Of a stretch of DNA of 64,000 nucleotides, positions 34,786 through 43,496 are shown in pieces. Each line of letters begins with the position of its first letter. Position 1 is the first letter of the stretch. This DNA comes from Sutcliffiella horikoshii (GTDB lineage: Bacteria > Bacillota > Bacilli > Bacillales > Bacillaceae_I): assembly GCA_001636495.1 (NCBI GenBank), contig KV440964.1:2434666-2498665 (forward strand). The letters run 5' to 3'. The position numbers and the translations under genes were made by a program. Under the pieces are notes generated by a model. That model was not told the origin of the DNA, did no database searches, and saw nothing but the letters and a program-made list of their open reading frames with translations.

Positions 34786-35199
34786 ATGTACAACAAATGC
34801 AGACCTAACATGATGGCACCAATCGTCCATCCTACTAAATGTTGTGTAAAAAATCTATATTCTACTACTGAGGTTCCTCACATTCATCCTTCACACACAA
34901 CATATGTAAACAACCAACAGTTCCAACACAAACACTATTTCCCGCACACGGATTCCATGGTGGATTCTGTATCTCACCAACACTTCAATTGTGGCCCTGG
35001 TGGCCCTGGAATGGGTGGAGCACCTGGTATGGGTATGGGTGGTCAACCTGGTCAAGTAATGGGAGCACAAACTAATGCTGGATACGGTCAAATGGGAATG
35101 CCTGGTCAAGTAATGGGTGCACAACAAGGTCCTGGAATGGGACAAATGGGACCTGGCGGCATGCCTGGTCAATGTAAGCCTTATGGCTATGGAAGATAA
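34786..35199 (+). CDS. cotD: Spore coat protein CotD with an extended Gly/Met-rich tail
   Basis: A 137-residue protein whose first 65 residues match CotD: Cys/His/Pro-rich, with PTKCCVKN, VPHIHPSHTTYVNNQQFQHKHYFPHT and HFNCG. The remaining half is a Gly/Met/Gln tail with GQPGQVMGAQ and MPGQVMGAQ repeats, ending in CKPYGYGR. B. subtilis CotD is only about 75 residues and lacks such a tail. RBS is AAAGGAG. It is a structural coat component of the mature spore, expected to be expressed late in the mother cell. Confidence 0.85.
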   Translation: MYNKCRPNMMAPIVHPTKCCVKNLYSTTEVPHIHPSHTTYVNNQQFQHKHYFPHTDSMVDSVSHQHFNCGPGGPGMGGAPGMGMGGQPGQVMGAQTNAGYGQMGMPGQVMGAQQGPGMGQMGPGGMPGQCKPYGYGR

Positions 35200-35240
35200 G
35201 CGGATTTTAACACAATCTGCTTGAATAAATATTGTAGAGA

Positions 35241-35270
35241 AAGAACTGGCTTCAAGTCAGTTCTTTTTTC
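35241..35270 (+). terminator. Intrinsic terminator of cotD
   Basis: AAGAACTG pairs with CAGTTCTT around a 9-nt loop, then TTTTCC. Confidence 0.8.
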
Positions 35271-35338
35271 CTTTACATAATTCGTATAAAACTTGCGCTT
35301 TTTTCGCTTTCTATTTATTATTTTAGGTAGAGGTGCTT

Positions 35339-35905
35339 ATGAAAGTATTAGTAATTACTGGTTATAAACCACAAGAGCTTCAAATATTTAAAAAAGATGA
35401 TCCAGCTATCGCCTATATTAAAAAGGCGGTTCAGAAAAGACTCACTGCTTTACTGGAAGAGAACAATGAGCTAGAATGGATTGTTATCAGTGGACAGCTG
35501 GGAGTGGAGCTTTGGGCAGCGGAAGTGGTGTATGACCTTCAAGTCACATATCCAAATCTAAAATTGGCTGTTTTCACCCCGTTTCTCGAGCAGGAAGAAA
35601 AATGGAGTGAGCAAAATAAGGAGTATTACGAGTTTATTTTGTCACAAGCTAATCATATTGACTCCATTACAAAAAAGAAGTACGAATCCCCTCTGCAGCT
35701 ACGATTAAAAAACCAGTTCATCGTAGATAAGTCAGATGGACTATTAGTGGTTTATGATGAAGAGGGTCCGGGTAGTCCTCAATATATTATCGAGCTCGCC
35801 CGAAAAAAATCGGATTTAACCGATTACCCTATATATATAATCGACAGCTATGAACTTCAGCTTGTTGTAGAAGAGGAACAGTTTAATGACACACAGAATT
35901 GGTAA
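35339..35905 (+). CDS. ypsA: YpsA (DUF1273, SLOG superfamily)
   Basis: A 188-residue protein with the conserved N terminus [14 protein letters not shown], the [17 protein letters not shown] segment and [19 protein letters not shown], typical of YpsA. The fold is Rossmann-like (SLOG), and nucleotide-derived ligand binding is suspected. YpsA has been linked to cell division inhibition in Firmicutes and lies next to gpsB here and in B. subtilis. ATG 35339 follows AGGTAGAGGT; the upstream GTG at 35333 is less likely. Confidence 0.92.
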   Translation: MKVLVITGYKPQELQIFKKDDPAIAYIKKAVQKRLTALLEENNELEWIVISGQLGVELWAAEVVYDLQVTYPNLKLAVFTPFLEQEEKWSEQNKEYYEFILSQANHIDSITKKKYESPLQLRLKNQFIVDKSDGLLVVYDEEGPGSPQYIIELARKKSDLTDYPIYIIDSYELQLVVEEEQFNDTQNW

Positions 35906-36002
35906 TGAAATAAGAAAACCATAAAATAAAAATAGAAATTGACAAGTGACCCATCTTGGGAAGTTTTTTAAAAATGGGCACTCGCGTAGAGGTGAGGAAC
36001 TT

Positions 36003-36308
36003 ATGCTATCAGATAAAATTAAATTAACGTCAAAAGAAATCCTGGAAAAAGAGTTCAAATCAGGAATGAGAGGCTACAAAGCAGAAGATGTGGATAAATT
36101 TTTAGATGTGGTAATCAAGGATTACGAAACGTTTTACCAAGAATATGATTTATTGGTCCAAGAAAACGCAAGGCTGAAGAGACAGGTCGAAGAAGCGGGT
36201 AAAAAGCCGCAACAGACAAATACCAATAGTGGATCTACCAACTTTGATATTCTGAGAAGGCTTTCGAACCTTGAGAAACATGTTTTCGGAAGTAAGTTAT
36301 ACGACTGA
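36003..36308 (+). CDS. gpsB: Cell division regulator GpsB
   Basis: A 101-residue DivIVA-like coiled-coil protein. It has the N-terminal lipid-binding motif [29 protein letters not shown] and an extended helix to about residue 70, then a polar linker and a short C-terminal helical segment ([15 protein letters not shown]). It coordinates PBP1 (PonA, encoded in this window) between septum and side wall. ATG 36003 follows AGAGGTGAGG; the open frame extends to 35946 without family support. Confidence 0.95.
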   Translation: MLSDKIKLTSKEILEKEFKSGMRGYKAEDVDKFLDVVIKDYETFYQEYDLLVQENARLKRQVEEAGKKPQQTNTNSGSTNFDILRRLSNLEKHVFGSKLYD

Positions 36309-36321
36309 CAGTAATTTACAG

Positions 36322-36350
36322 TTGCAATCATCGCTTAAATTTACTATACT
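36322..36350 (+). promoter_or_regulatory. Sigma-A promoter of rnpB
   Basis: TTGCAA (36322-36327), 17 bp, TATACT (36345-36350). The predicted start near 36357 coincides with the 5' end of the RNase P RNA fold. Confidence 0.8.
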
Positions 36351-36356
36351 ATATCT

Positions 36357-36778
36357 TGCTGACATCAATAGTGATTGGGTAACCGCTACAGTTTCGGCTG
36401 TAGAGGAAAGTCCATGCTCGCACAGGCTGAGATGCTTGTAGTGTTCGTGCCTAGCGAAAAAATAAGCTAGGGTAGCTTGGTTTTCGGACGAAGCTAACGG
36501 CAGGGAACGCACCTAAGTCTTTTTAGATATGGTGTTAATACCTTGAAAGTGCCACAGTGACGTAGTCTTACAAGAAATTGTAAGAGTGGAACGAGGTAAA
36601 CCCCTCGAGCGAGAAACCCAAATAATGGTAGGGGCACCTTCTCTAAGGAATCAAACGATGAGAGGGACAGATACTTTTAAGTTTCTGTAGACAGATGGTT
36701 ACCACCTGCGTACAAGGAGCGATCCGTTTGCAGTACAAAGGAACAGAACATGGCTTACAGATCACTATTGATTGAATG
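36357..36778 (+). ncRNA. rnpB: RNase P RNA, Bacillus B-type
   Basis: The catalytic RNA of RNase P, which matures tRNA 5' ends. Strongly conserved B-type segments are visible: GAGGAAAGTCCATGCTCGCA, GTGCCTAGCGA, TGAAAGTGCCACAGTGACG, GGTAAACCCCTCGAGCGAGA, and GCAGTACAAAGGAACAGAA near the 3' end. Helix P1 closes the molecule: ATCAATAGTGAT (36364-36375) pairs perfectly with ATCACTATTGAT (36761-36772). Its location between gpsB and ypsC is the same as in B. subtilis. Confidence 0.97.
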
Positions 36779-36806
36779 TCGCATCCAACGATGATTATGT
36801 AACATA

Positions 36807-36836
36807 AGCTCTCCTGTTGCCAGGAGAGCTTTCTTT
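36807..36836 (+). terminator. Terminator after rnpB
   Basis: AAGCTCTCCTG and CAGGAGAGCTT form an 11-bp stem followed by TCTTTG. Confidence 0.8.
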
Positions 36837-36915
36837 GATAGAGTGGATATTTTTATATACTTGTTGTGGCAATAATACATATTAGAAATTGAATTTCAGT
36901 AAGGGTGAATCTCAA

Positions 36916-38058
36916 ATGAAGAACTATACATTAATCGCAACAGCAGCAATGGGTTTAGAATCTCTTGTTGCCAAGGAAGTAAGGGATTTAGGTTATGAAT
37001 GTACAGTAGATAATGGGAAAGTTATTTTTCAAGGGGATGCAATGGCTATCTGTCGAGCAAACCTTTGGTTAAGAACTGCAGACCGCATTAAAGTGGTTGT
37101 TGGAGAATTCAGAGCGACCTCTTTTGAGGAACTTTTTGAGAAAACGAAGGCACTTCCATGGGGAGACTATCTTCCTGAAGACGCAGAATTCCCAGTTATT
37201 GGTAAGTCGGTGAAATCCAAACTGTTCAGTGTGCCGGATTGCCAAGCCATCGTGAAAAAAGCAGTAGTGGAAAAAATGAAGGCGCATTACAGCATACAGT
37301 CTGCCTGGTTGGATGAAAAAGGTGCTGTTTACAAAATAGAAGTGGCACTATTAAAAGATGTTGCTCAAATTACCATTGACGCTTCAGGTATAGGCTTGCA
37401 CAAACGTGGTTATCGAGCTGACCAAGGGGAAGCTCCGCTTAAAGAAACTCTTGCAGCAGCCCTTGTTATGCTGACTAACTGGTATCCTGACAAGCCGTTT
37501 GTGGACCCGTTCTGTGGTTCCGGTACCATTCCAATCGAAGCGGCATTAATTGGACAAAACATTGCACCAGGATTTAACCGAGACTTTGTGTCTGAAGATT
37601 GGCATTGGGTAGGGGAAGACTTATGGAGTAAAGCTCGTGAAGAGATGGAAGACAAGGCCAATTACGATCAACCTTTGGATATTGCGGGATATGATATTGA
37701 CCACCGTATGATTTCCATTGCGAAAGAAAATGCTTTTGAGGCTGGACTTGGGGAACTAATCGAATTTAAGCAAATGCAAGTAGGCGATTTTACCACAAGG
37801 AAAGAATATGGTGTTATTATCGGCAACCCTCCATACGGAGAGCGTCTAGGGGAACGACCGGAAGTGGAGAAGATGTATAGGGAGATGGGGAAGGCTTACT
37901 CTGAACTAGAGACGTGGTCCGTCTATATGCTGACGTCACATGAAGGCTTTGAAAGTTTCTACGGGAAAAAAGCAACCAAAAAACGCAAATTGTTTAATGG
38001 CTTTATTAAAACAGATTTGTATCAATACTGGGGAAAGCGTCCACCCAAAAAGGGATAA
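36916..38058 (+). CDS. ypsC: THUMP-domain rRNA methyltransferase YpsC (RlmKL-like)
   Basis: A 380-residue SAM-dependent RNA methyltransferase. The THUMP RNA-binding domain lies at about 45-160. The Rossmann methyltransferase half has the SAM motif DPFCGSGTIPIEAA and the catalytic NPPY in IIGNPPYGERLG, typical of N2-guanine methylation. The family acts on 23S rRNA. ATG 36916 lies 8 bp after AAGGGTG. It sits beside rnpB as in B. subtilis. Confidence 0.93.
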   Translation: MKNYTLIATAAMGLESLVAKEVRDLGYECTVDNGKVIFQGDAMAICRANLWLRTADRIKVVVGEFRATSFEELFEKTKALPWGDYLPEDAEFPVIGKSVKSKLFSVPDCQAIVKKAVVEKMKAHYSIQSAWLDEKGAVYKIEVALLKDVAQITIDASGIGLHKRGYRADQGEAPLKETLAAALVMLTNWYPDKPFVDPFCGSGTIPIEAALIGQNIAPGFNRDFVSEDWHWVGEDLWSKAREEMEDKANYDQPLDIAGYDIDHRMISIAKENAFEAGLGELIEFKQMQVGDFTTRKEYGVIIGNPPYGERLGERPEVEKMYREMGKAYSELETWSVYMLTSHEGFESFYGKKATKKRKLFNGFIKTDLYQYWGKRPPKKG

Positions 38059-38113
38059 AAACGTTTAATTGGACCAATCACAGGGAATTTACGTCTGTAA
38101 AGGAGTGATTGTG

Positions 38114-38317
38114 TTGAAAAACCAGAGTAAAGAGAAAACATTATTAGAGCGAAATGAAAAAGAGAAAGCTTTTAAAGAAAACGAAAAAAAACAGAAAAAC
38201 CGTGATCAGCTTGTCATGCCCATAGATGAACTACCACTAGAAGAGATTAAATACGAAAAAGAAGAAGAACGCGATAAGAAGGGTTCCAAGGACCGATCAT
38301 CAAGCAAAGAGAATTAA
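38114..38317 (+). CDS. Small, highly charged hypothetical protein
   Basis: A 67-residue Lys/Glu-rich protein (MKNQSKEKTLLERNEKEK..., ending KDRSSSKEN), probably one long helix with a disordered end. AAAGGAG lies 8 bases before TTG 38114; a GTG three bases upstream is an alternative start, and the frame is open to 38069. No family is recognised. It lies between ypsC and the small gene at 38411. Confidence 0.55.
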   Translation: MKNQSKEKTLLERNEKEKAFKENEKKQKNRDQLVMPIDELPLEEIKYEKEEERDKKGSKDRSSSKEN

Positions 38318-38410
38318 ACAAATCATCATTATTACCTTCACTGCCTGAATGAATAAATTTTAAAAATTGGGCATAGAATACTTCTATCAATACTGTTTGG
38401 AGGGGTTTCT

Positions 38411-38605
38411 ATGCCTTTGCACGTGAATGATTTTATGAGAATCTCCAAAGCATTGGAAAGTAGCTATCAGCGCCTTGCGAGTGAAAACCTGCTAGATAAT
38501 CATGAATGTGTAGAACGAATGAACGCTGCACGTGATGAATATACAAAAGCAATGCTGTATGCCACACTGCTTGATGATGAGATTATCCATATTACTAAGA
38601 ACTAA
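38411..38605 (+). CDS. Small helical protein, probable YptA
   Basis: A 64-residue protein (MPLHVNDFMRISKALESSYQR...), predicted all helical and acidic, with TTGGAGGGG before ATG and a terminator immediately after. The position between ypsC and ypvA is that of B. subtilis yptA; I do not recognise the sequence well enough to give the name firmly. Function unknown. Confidence 0.6.
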   Translation: MPLHVNDFMRISKALESSYQRLASENLLDNHECVERMNAARDEYTKAMLYATLLDDEIIHITKN

Positions 38606-38608
38606 GAG

Positions 38609-38634
38609 AAACCTCCTATTTGGAGGTTTTTTTA
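38609..38634 (+). terminator. Intrinsic terminator after the 64-residue gene
   Basis: AAACCTCC pairs with GGAGGTTT around TATTT, then TTTTATT. Confidence 0.85.
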
Positions 38635-38668
38635 TTAGGAGTTGATGTATCAAGACCTCCGTTAAGCA

Positions 38669-38873
38669 GGAATCGAGAAGGAGAAGTCTTCATAGAGCGG
38701 ATGAAGACTTCAGTGGAGAAGAAATCGAAGAACAGAAGTCCTCATGAGGTGGATGAAGACTTCAGTTGAGGGGAAATCGAGGAACAGAAGTCCTCATGAG
38801 GTGGATGAAGACTTCAGTGGAGGGGAAATCGAAGAACAGAAGTCCTCATGACGCGAATGGAGCAACTAAAGTC
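38669..38873. repeat. Tandem palindromic repeats, exact 52-bp period
   Basis: AAGTC(T/C)TCAT starts at 38684, 38736, 38788 and 38840, each exactly 52 bp after the previous one. Each of the first three units reads as a stem (AAGTCTTCAT-type arm, 7-nt loop, ATGAAGACTT) followed by a spacer of the form CAGTGGAG-GAAATCGAAGAACAG. The fourth is truncated and diverges after 38850. The array occupies the intergenic region before ypvA and encodes nothing convincing. Confidence 0.85.
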
Positions 38874-38930
38874 ACTAGCCCATAAAAAGGCCGAAAGAGT
38901 ATACCCCTTCCACATATCTAAATACCCAGC

Positions 38931-38960
38931 TTGACAAGTACTCCCTGAATAGTAGATAAT
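38931..38960 (+). promoter_or_regulatory. Sigma-A promoter of ypvA
   Basis: TTGACA (38931-38936), 18 bp, GATAAT (38955-38960), 36 bp before the ATG. Confidence 0.75.
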
Positions 38961-38995
38961 GACTAGATGCAAACTTTTTCTCGGAGGTACATAGA

Positions 38996-40915
38996 ATGAA
39001 CAATCGTCTGCCATTTACAATGAACAAAGGGGATGCCTTTTTTGATCGCCTGAACGAATGGATCGGGGATGTATTTTACGACATCCTACCTGAAGCTGGA
39101 TTCGAATTGCGTGATGAACAGATCTTTATGGCTTTCCAACTGGAAAGAGCGTTTAAAGAGAAAAAGGTAATATTCTCAGAAGCCGGTGTAGGAACAGGCA
39201 AGACAATGGTGTACCTTTTGTATGCAATCTGTTATGCGAGATATATGGGGAAACCAGCTATCATAACCTGTGCCGATGAATCTTTGATTGAGCAGCTTGT
39301 GAAAAAAGAAGGAGACATTGCAAAGCTCTCCAAAGTTCTAGACATTACAATGGATGTACGTCTAGCAAAATCTCCGGAACAATACCTGTGTTTAAACAAA
39401 TTAGATATTGCCGTAAATAAGTATGATAATGACAACATAGATGAAGTGTATGATGCACTTCCAAGCTTTGTGACAAAGCCAGCTGCGATGCAATCTTTCC
39501 ATCCTTATGGAGACCGCAAAGATTACGCAAAACTGAATGACGAGGAATGGGACATGGTCGGATGGGATACGTTCCAAGACTGTTTCAGCTGTGAAAAACG
39601 ACATCGTTGTGGACAAACTCTATCCCGTGATCATTACAGAAAATCTACAGATCTTATTATCTGTTCTCATGATTTTTACATGGAACATGTTTGGACGTTT
39701 GACAAAAGAAAGCGCGAAGGACAGCTTCCTTTATTGCCAGAAGCATCAAGTGTCGTTTTTGATGAAGGGCATTTATTGGAGTTTGCTGCGCAAAAAGCAC
39801 TAACGTACAAAATTAAAAATCAGCAAGTAGAAGAAATTCTAACCCGCTTATTAGGAAATGACTTAAGGGAAGAATTTGCGTATCTAGTAGAGGATTCTTT
39901 ACAGGCAAACGATTTGTTTTTTGAAATGCTGGAAGAAAATCTGACAAGTATTGAGGGCTCAGAACGTAAAGACATTGCCATGGATACACGACTTGTAAAA
40001 AGTGCCAAAGACCTTTTAGAAAAAATAGAAGAGATAGGAAATCAACTTGTTTTCGAAGGGGAACTCCATACGGTAGATCATTATCAGCTGCATATAGTGG
40101 AGGAATACTTAGATTCTATTGAATTCCTACTAAAGCTACTTTTGTCAAAAGAAGATGTGATAGCTTGGGCAGAACATGCAAATAAGGATCTGACCCTTGT
40201 TGTGATGCCAAAAACTGTGGAAGAGGTCTTAAAGGAGAATGTCTTTTCTAAACAGATTCCGTTTATCTTTTCTTCTGCAACCTTATCTGACAATGAAAAC
40301 TTTAGTTATCTTGCATCTTCATTAGGAATAGGAGACTATTTATCCTTTTCCATTAATTCTCCATTTGATTACGAAGAGAATATGAAACTTTCTTTGGAGG
40401 TTGAAGAGGATTTCCATGTGAAATTCAACAAAACATTGGAATCCATCGAACGAAATGGTGGAAGAACGCTTGTGCTCTTCTCCACTAAAGAAGAATTACT
40501 AAAGTTTAAGTCTGAAAATGCCAATAACATGGACTATCCATTCCTATATGAAGGGGAAAAGGAAATAAGTGTGTTAGTTTCTGAATTCCAAAATGAAGAA
40601 CGGGCTGTTCTTTGTGCTTATCATTTATGGGAAGGCTTGGATATACCAGGACCTTCATTGTCCAACGTTGTGATTTGGTCCTTGCCATTTCCTCCGAATG
40701 ATCCAGTATTTGCTGCTAAACGTAAAGGGTTGGATGACCCGTATATGCAATTGGATGTTCCGTACATGCTGTTGCGTCTTCGCCAAGGGATGGGACGACT
40801 CATTCGTACCACCGAAGATAAAGGGGAGGTTACCTTATATCTTCCTTCAGGATTACAGGCAGATGTTCGTGAAAAACTAGAAGGGGTACTCCCTACCAGC
40901 CCAGTGACATTATAA
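38996..40915 (+). CDS. ypvA: ATP-dependent DNA helicase YpvA (XPD/DinG-like, Fe-S)
   Basis: A 639-residue superfamily 2 helicase with intact motifs: Walker A SEAGVGTGKTMVY, DEGH in VVFDEGHLLEF, SATLSD, and motif VI RLRQGMGRLIRT. Four Cys (132, 196, 199, 205) sit between motifs Ia and II in the arrangement of the XPD/DinG [4Fe-4S] domain, suggesting 5'-3' unwinding. It lacks the exonuclease domain seen in the dinG homologue of this window, whose ATPase is lost, so the two may be functionally complementary. RBS is CGGAGGT. Confidence 0.92.
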   Translation: MNNRLPFTMNKGDAFFDRLNEWIGDVFYDILPEAGFELRDEQIFMAFQLERAFKEKKVIFSEAGVGTGKTMVYLLYAICYARYMGKPAIITCADESLIEQLVKKEGDIAKLSKVLDITMDVRLAKSPEQYLCLNKLDIAVNKYDNDNIDEVYDALPSFVTKPAAMQSFHPYGDRKDYAKLNDEEWDMVGWDTFQDCFSCEKRHRCGQTLSRDHYRKSTDLIICSHDFYMEHVWTFDKRKREGQLPLLPEASSVVFDEGHLLEFAAQKALTYKIKNQQVEEILTRLLGNDLREEFAYLVEDSLQANDLFFEMLEENLTSIEGSERKDIAMDTRLVKSAKDLLEKIEEIGNQLVFEGELHTVDHYQLHIVEEYLDSIEFLLKLLLSKEDVIAWAEHANKDLTLVVMPKTVEEVLKENVFSKQIPFIFSSATLSDNENFSYLASSLGIGDYLSFSINSPFDYEENMKLSLEVEEDFHVKFNKTLESIERNGGRTLVLFSTKEELLKFKSENANNMDYPFLYEGEKEISVLVSEFQNEERAVLCAYHLWEGLDIPGPSLSNVVIWSLPFPPNDPVFAAKRKGLDDPYMQLDVPYMLLRLRQGMGRLIRTTEDKGEVTLYLPSGLQADVREKLEGVLPTSPVTL

Positions 40916-40932
40916 AAGCCTAATTATGAAAG

Positions 40933-40961
40933 AGCACCGGAAAATGATTCGGTGCTTTTTT
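40933..40961 (+). terminator. Intrinsic terminator of ypvA
   Basis: AGCACCG pairs with CGGTGCT around a 10-nt loop, followed by TTTTT. Confidence 0.8.
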
Positions 40962-40991
40962 GTAATCAAAAAATAGTGAGCTTTAAATTTG

Positions 40992-41021
40992 TTGCAAACT
41001 AGTGAGAAAATTGTGTATTCT
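40992..41021 (+). promoter_or_regulatory. Candidate sigma-A promoter of ypwA
   Basis: TTGCAA (40992-40997), 18 bp, TATTCT (41016-41021), 37 bp before the ATG. Confidence 0.5.
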
Positions 41022-41058
41022 TAACAGTAGCTCTAATGATAAATGGGGGAGATTATAT

Positions 41059-42576
41059 ATGGTAGAGATCAGTACAGTAAAAGAAGAATACTTGAATCAT
41101 ATCAACAAGATGGACAGCTATAATGAGGCGCTATCTCTTATATTTTGGGATTTAAGAACGGGAGCCCCTAAAAAGGGAGTCGACCGTCGATCGGATGTCA
41201 TAGGGATCTTGTCCTCTGAAGTTTTTAAGATGTCAACGTCTGAAGAGATGGCAAGCTATTTGACTCAGCTATTAAGCGATGAGAATTTCAATGAACTGGA
41301 TGAAATAACAAAGGCATCGCTCTTAGAAAGCAAAAAGAATTATGAAAGAAACAAAAAAATACCGGCAAAAGAGTACCAGGAATATGTTGTTCTCTCCACA
41401 AAGGCTGAGTCCGTATGGGAAGAGGCAAAAGAAAAATCGGATTTTTCCTTACTTCAGCCGTACTTGGAAAAGCTGGTGGATTTCAATAATAAATTTATTG
41501 AATACTGGGGCTATGAAGGAAACAAGTATAATACATTATTGGATATGTATGAGCCGGGAATTACAGTGGAGAAATTAGATGAGGTGTTCGCTAAATTGAA
41601 GGACCGGATAGTTCCGCTTGTCCAAAACATCGCTGATTCTTCCGTACAGCCAAGAGCCAAAGATCTATTAGTTCATTTCCCAAAAGATAAACAGCGTGAC
41701 TTCAGTCTGGAAATCTTAAAAGAGTTAGCTTATGATTTTGACTCTGGCCGATTGGATGAAACTGTACATCCGTTTGCAATAGGCCTGAATCCAGGAGATG
41801 TACGAGTGACCACTAAATATGATGAAGAGGATTTCCGTACGGCTGTATTCGGAACCATTCACGAATGTGGACATGCCCTATATGAACAAAACATCTCTAA
41901 AGAGCTACAGGGGACAGGATTATGCTCCGGGACATCCATGGGAATTCACGAGTCTCAATCTTTATTTTATGAGAACTTTGTGGGACGCCATGAAAACTTC
42001 TGGAAACGTCATTATGGTAGCCTTCAAAGCTATGCAGGTGGAAAGTTCGATGAAATCAGTTTAGATGAATTCTACTTGGCAATCAATGAGTCCAAACCTT
42101 CTCTAATACGTATTGAAGCGGATGAACTGACTTACTCCTTACATATCATGATTCGCTATGAATTGGAAAAAGCCTTATTTAATGGTGAATTGGAAGTAAA
42201 GGATCTTCCTGCGGCGTGGAATGAAAAATATCAAAGTTATCTAGGCATCACACCACCAAATGATGCGAAAGGTGTATTACAGGATGTCCACTGGTCTGGA
42301 GGGAGCTTCGGTTACTTCCCTTCCTATGCACTTGGTTATATGTATGCTGCCCAATTCATGCAGGCGATGCAGAAGGATCTTCCAAACTATGATGAGCTAC
42401 TGGAAAACGGCAATCTTGAACCGGTGAAAGATTGGTTGACAGATAAGGTTCATCAATATGGAAAGTTGAAGAAGCCATTGGAAATTCTGAAAGATGTAAC
42501 AGGTGAGGAATTGAATGCGGACCATCTAATTAAGTATCTAGAAGACAAATACAATAAAATCTATCAATTAACATGA
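41059..42576 (+). CDS. ypwA: M32 carboxypeptidase YpwA
   Basis: A 505-residue metallocarboxypeptidase of the Taq family. The zinc motif HECGH is at residues 268-272, with the family motifs DPxRxT-like (GDVRVTTKY), GIHESQS and IRIEADELTY. It removes C-terminal residues from peptides in the cytoplasm. ATG 41059 follows GGGGGAG; the open frame upstream to 41002 overlaps the promoter and is not homologous. Gene order ypvA-ypwA is as in B. subtilis. Confidence 0.94.
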   Translation: MVEISTVKEEYLNHINKMDSYNEALSLIFWDLRTGAPKKGVDRRSDVIGILSSEVFKMSTSEEMASYLTQLLSDENFNELDEITKASLLESKKNYERNKKIPAKEYQEYVVLSTKAESVWEEAKEKSDFSLLQPYLEKLVDFNNKFIEYWGYEGNKYNTLLDMYEPGITVEKLDEVFAKLKDRIVPLVQNIADSSVQPRAKDLLVHFPKDKQRDFSLEILKELAYDFDSGRLDETVHPFAIGLNPGDVRVTTKYDEEDFRTAVFGTIHECGHALYEQNISKELQGTGLCSGTSMGIHESQSLFYENFVGRHENFWKRHYGSLQSYAGGKFDEISLDEFYLAINESKPSLIRIEADELTYSLHIMIRYELEKALFNGELEVKDLPAAWNEKYQSYLGITPPNDAKGVLQDVHWSGGSFGYFPSYALGYMYAAQFMQAMQKDLPNYDELLENGNLEPVKDWLTDKVHQYGKLKKPLEILKDVTGEELNADHLIKYLEDKYNKIYQLT

Positions 42577-42586
42577 TAGGGGAAAG

Positions 42587-42616
42587 GGCCAGGGGTTAAT
42601 CTCTGGTCTTTTTTTT
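42587..42616 (+). terminator. Intrinsic terminator of ypwA
   Basis: GGCCAGGGG pairs imperfectly with CTCTGGTC around TTAAT, followed by a run of eight T. Confidence 0.7.
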
Positions 42617-42735
42617 GTATCCAACGGCAAATTAAAACTTTTCACCATTTTACTGGTTGATAAAGTGTTTTTTGTTGAACAATAAAAGTAAATGCAGTAG
42701 GATGTAATACCTAAAGAGTTTACAGGAGGATCAAC

Positions 42736-43269
42736 ATGTTAGATTTACGTTTTGAATTTACAGCTAAGGATGAATCCACAGTAATTTTACGTCCGGTGGA
42801 AGAAGCGGATGCAGAAGATATAGTGACTGCTGTTGAGAGTATTATTGCTGCCGGTCAATACATTCAGAAGGACGTACCTCGAACTCCTGAGGAAGAAAAG
42901 TTGTTCATACGTGATATGAAAGCAAAGGAAAATATGTATATTGGCGTAGAGCGCAATGGACGAGTGGTAGGAATTGCCCGAGTCATTCGAGGTGAAATAC
43001 AAATGAAGCGACATACAGGTCTTTTTCGTACGTGGCTTGCAGAGGAAGCTCAGGGGTTAGGAATTGGAAAAAAGATTATGGATTATACCGATATGTGGTG
43101 TGAGCAACATATAAGGAAACTATCTCTAACAGTCTTTTCTTCCAACGAGATTGCCTATCAACTGTATAAAAAATATGGATTTCATGAAGAAGGAAACCAA
43201 AAAGAGCAAGCCTTCATCAATGGGGAATATGTAGATGAACTATGGATGGCAAAGTTCTACAAAAAGTGA
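42736..43269 (+). CDS. GNAT family N-acetyltransferase
   Basis: A 177-residue single-domain GNAT enzyme. It has motif A with the acetyl-CoA pyrophosphate loop QGLGIGKKIMDYT (about residues 111-123) and motif B NEIAYQLYKKYGFHEEG (about 138-154). The amino-group substrate cannot be told from sequence; small molecules or ribosomal protein N termini are both common in this group. AGGAGGA precedes ATG. It is flanked by terminators, so probably monocistronic. Confidence 0.88.
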   Translation: MLDLRFEFTAKDESTVILRPVEEADAEDIVTAVESIIAAGQYIQKDVPRTPEEEKLFIRDMKAKENMYIGVERNGRVVGIARVIRGEIQMKRHTGLFRTWLAEEAQGLGIGKKIMDYTDMWCEQHIRKLSLTVFSSNEIAYQLYKKYGFHEEGNQKEQAFINGEYVDELWMAKFYKK

Positions 43270-43353
43270 TTTCCAATAATTTATAGTGATAAAAGAAGTT
43301 GTATTCGTTATAATAAAAGTGCACAACACAACAACTCCTTTAAAACGAAATGT

Positions 43354-43386
43354 ACCTTCCCAGAAAAATGGGGAGGTTTTTTTTGT
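43354..43386 (+). terminator. Terminator between the GNAT gene and bpsA
   Basis: ACCTTCCC pairs with GGGGAGGT (one G-T) around an 8-nt loop, followed by TTTTTTTTG. Confidence 0.75.
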
Positions 43387-43496
43387 TTATTCCTCCAAAT
43401 ATCTTACAACATATCCCTTTCGAAGTATTTCTAACTGAATAATTATATAAAATATGGAAAAATTAACAGTACCAAATCGGATGAGGTGCACGAATT

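Noticed and set aside
36309-36915. Minus-strand open frame in the rnpB region
   Set aside because: The region is fully explained by RNase P RNA, its promoter and its terminator.
38669-38873. Possible CRISPR array
   Set aside because: Units repeat with an exact 52-bp period including the spacers, which are near-identical; there are no unique spacers and no cas genes.
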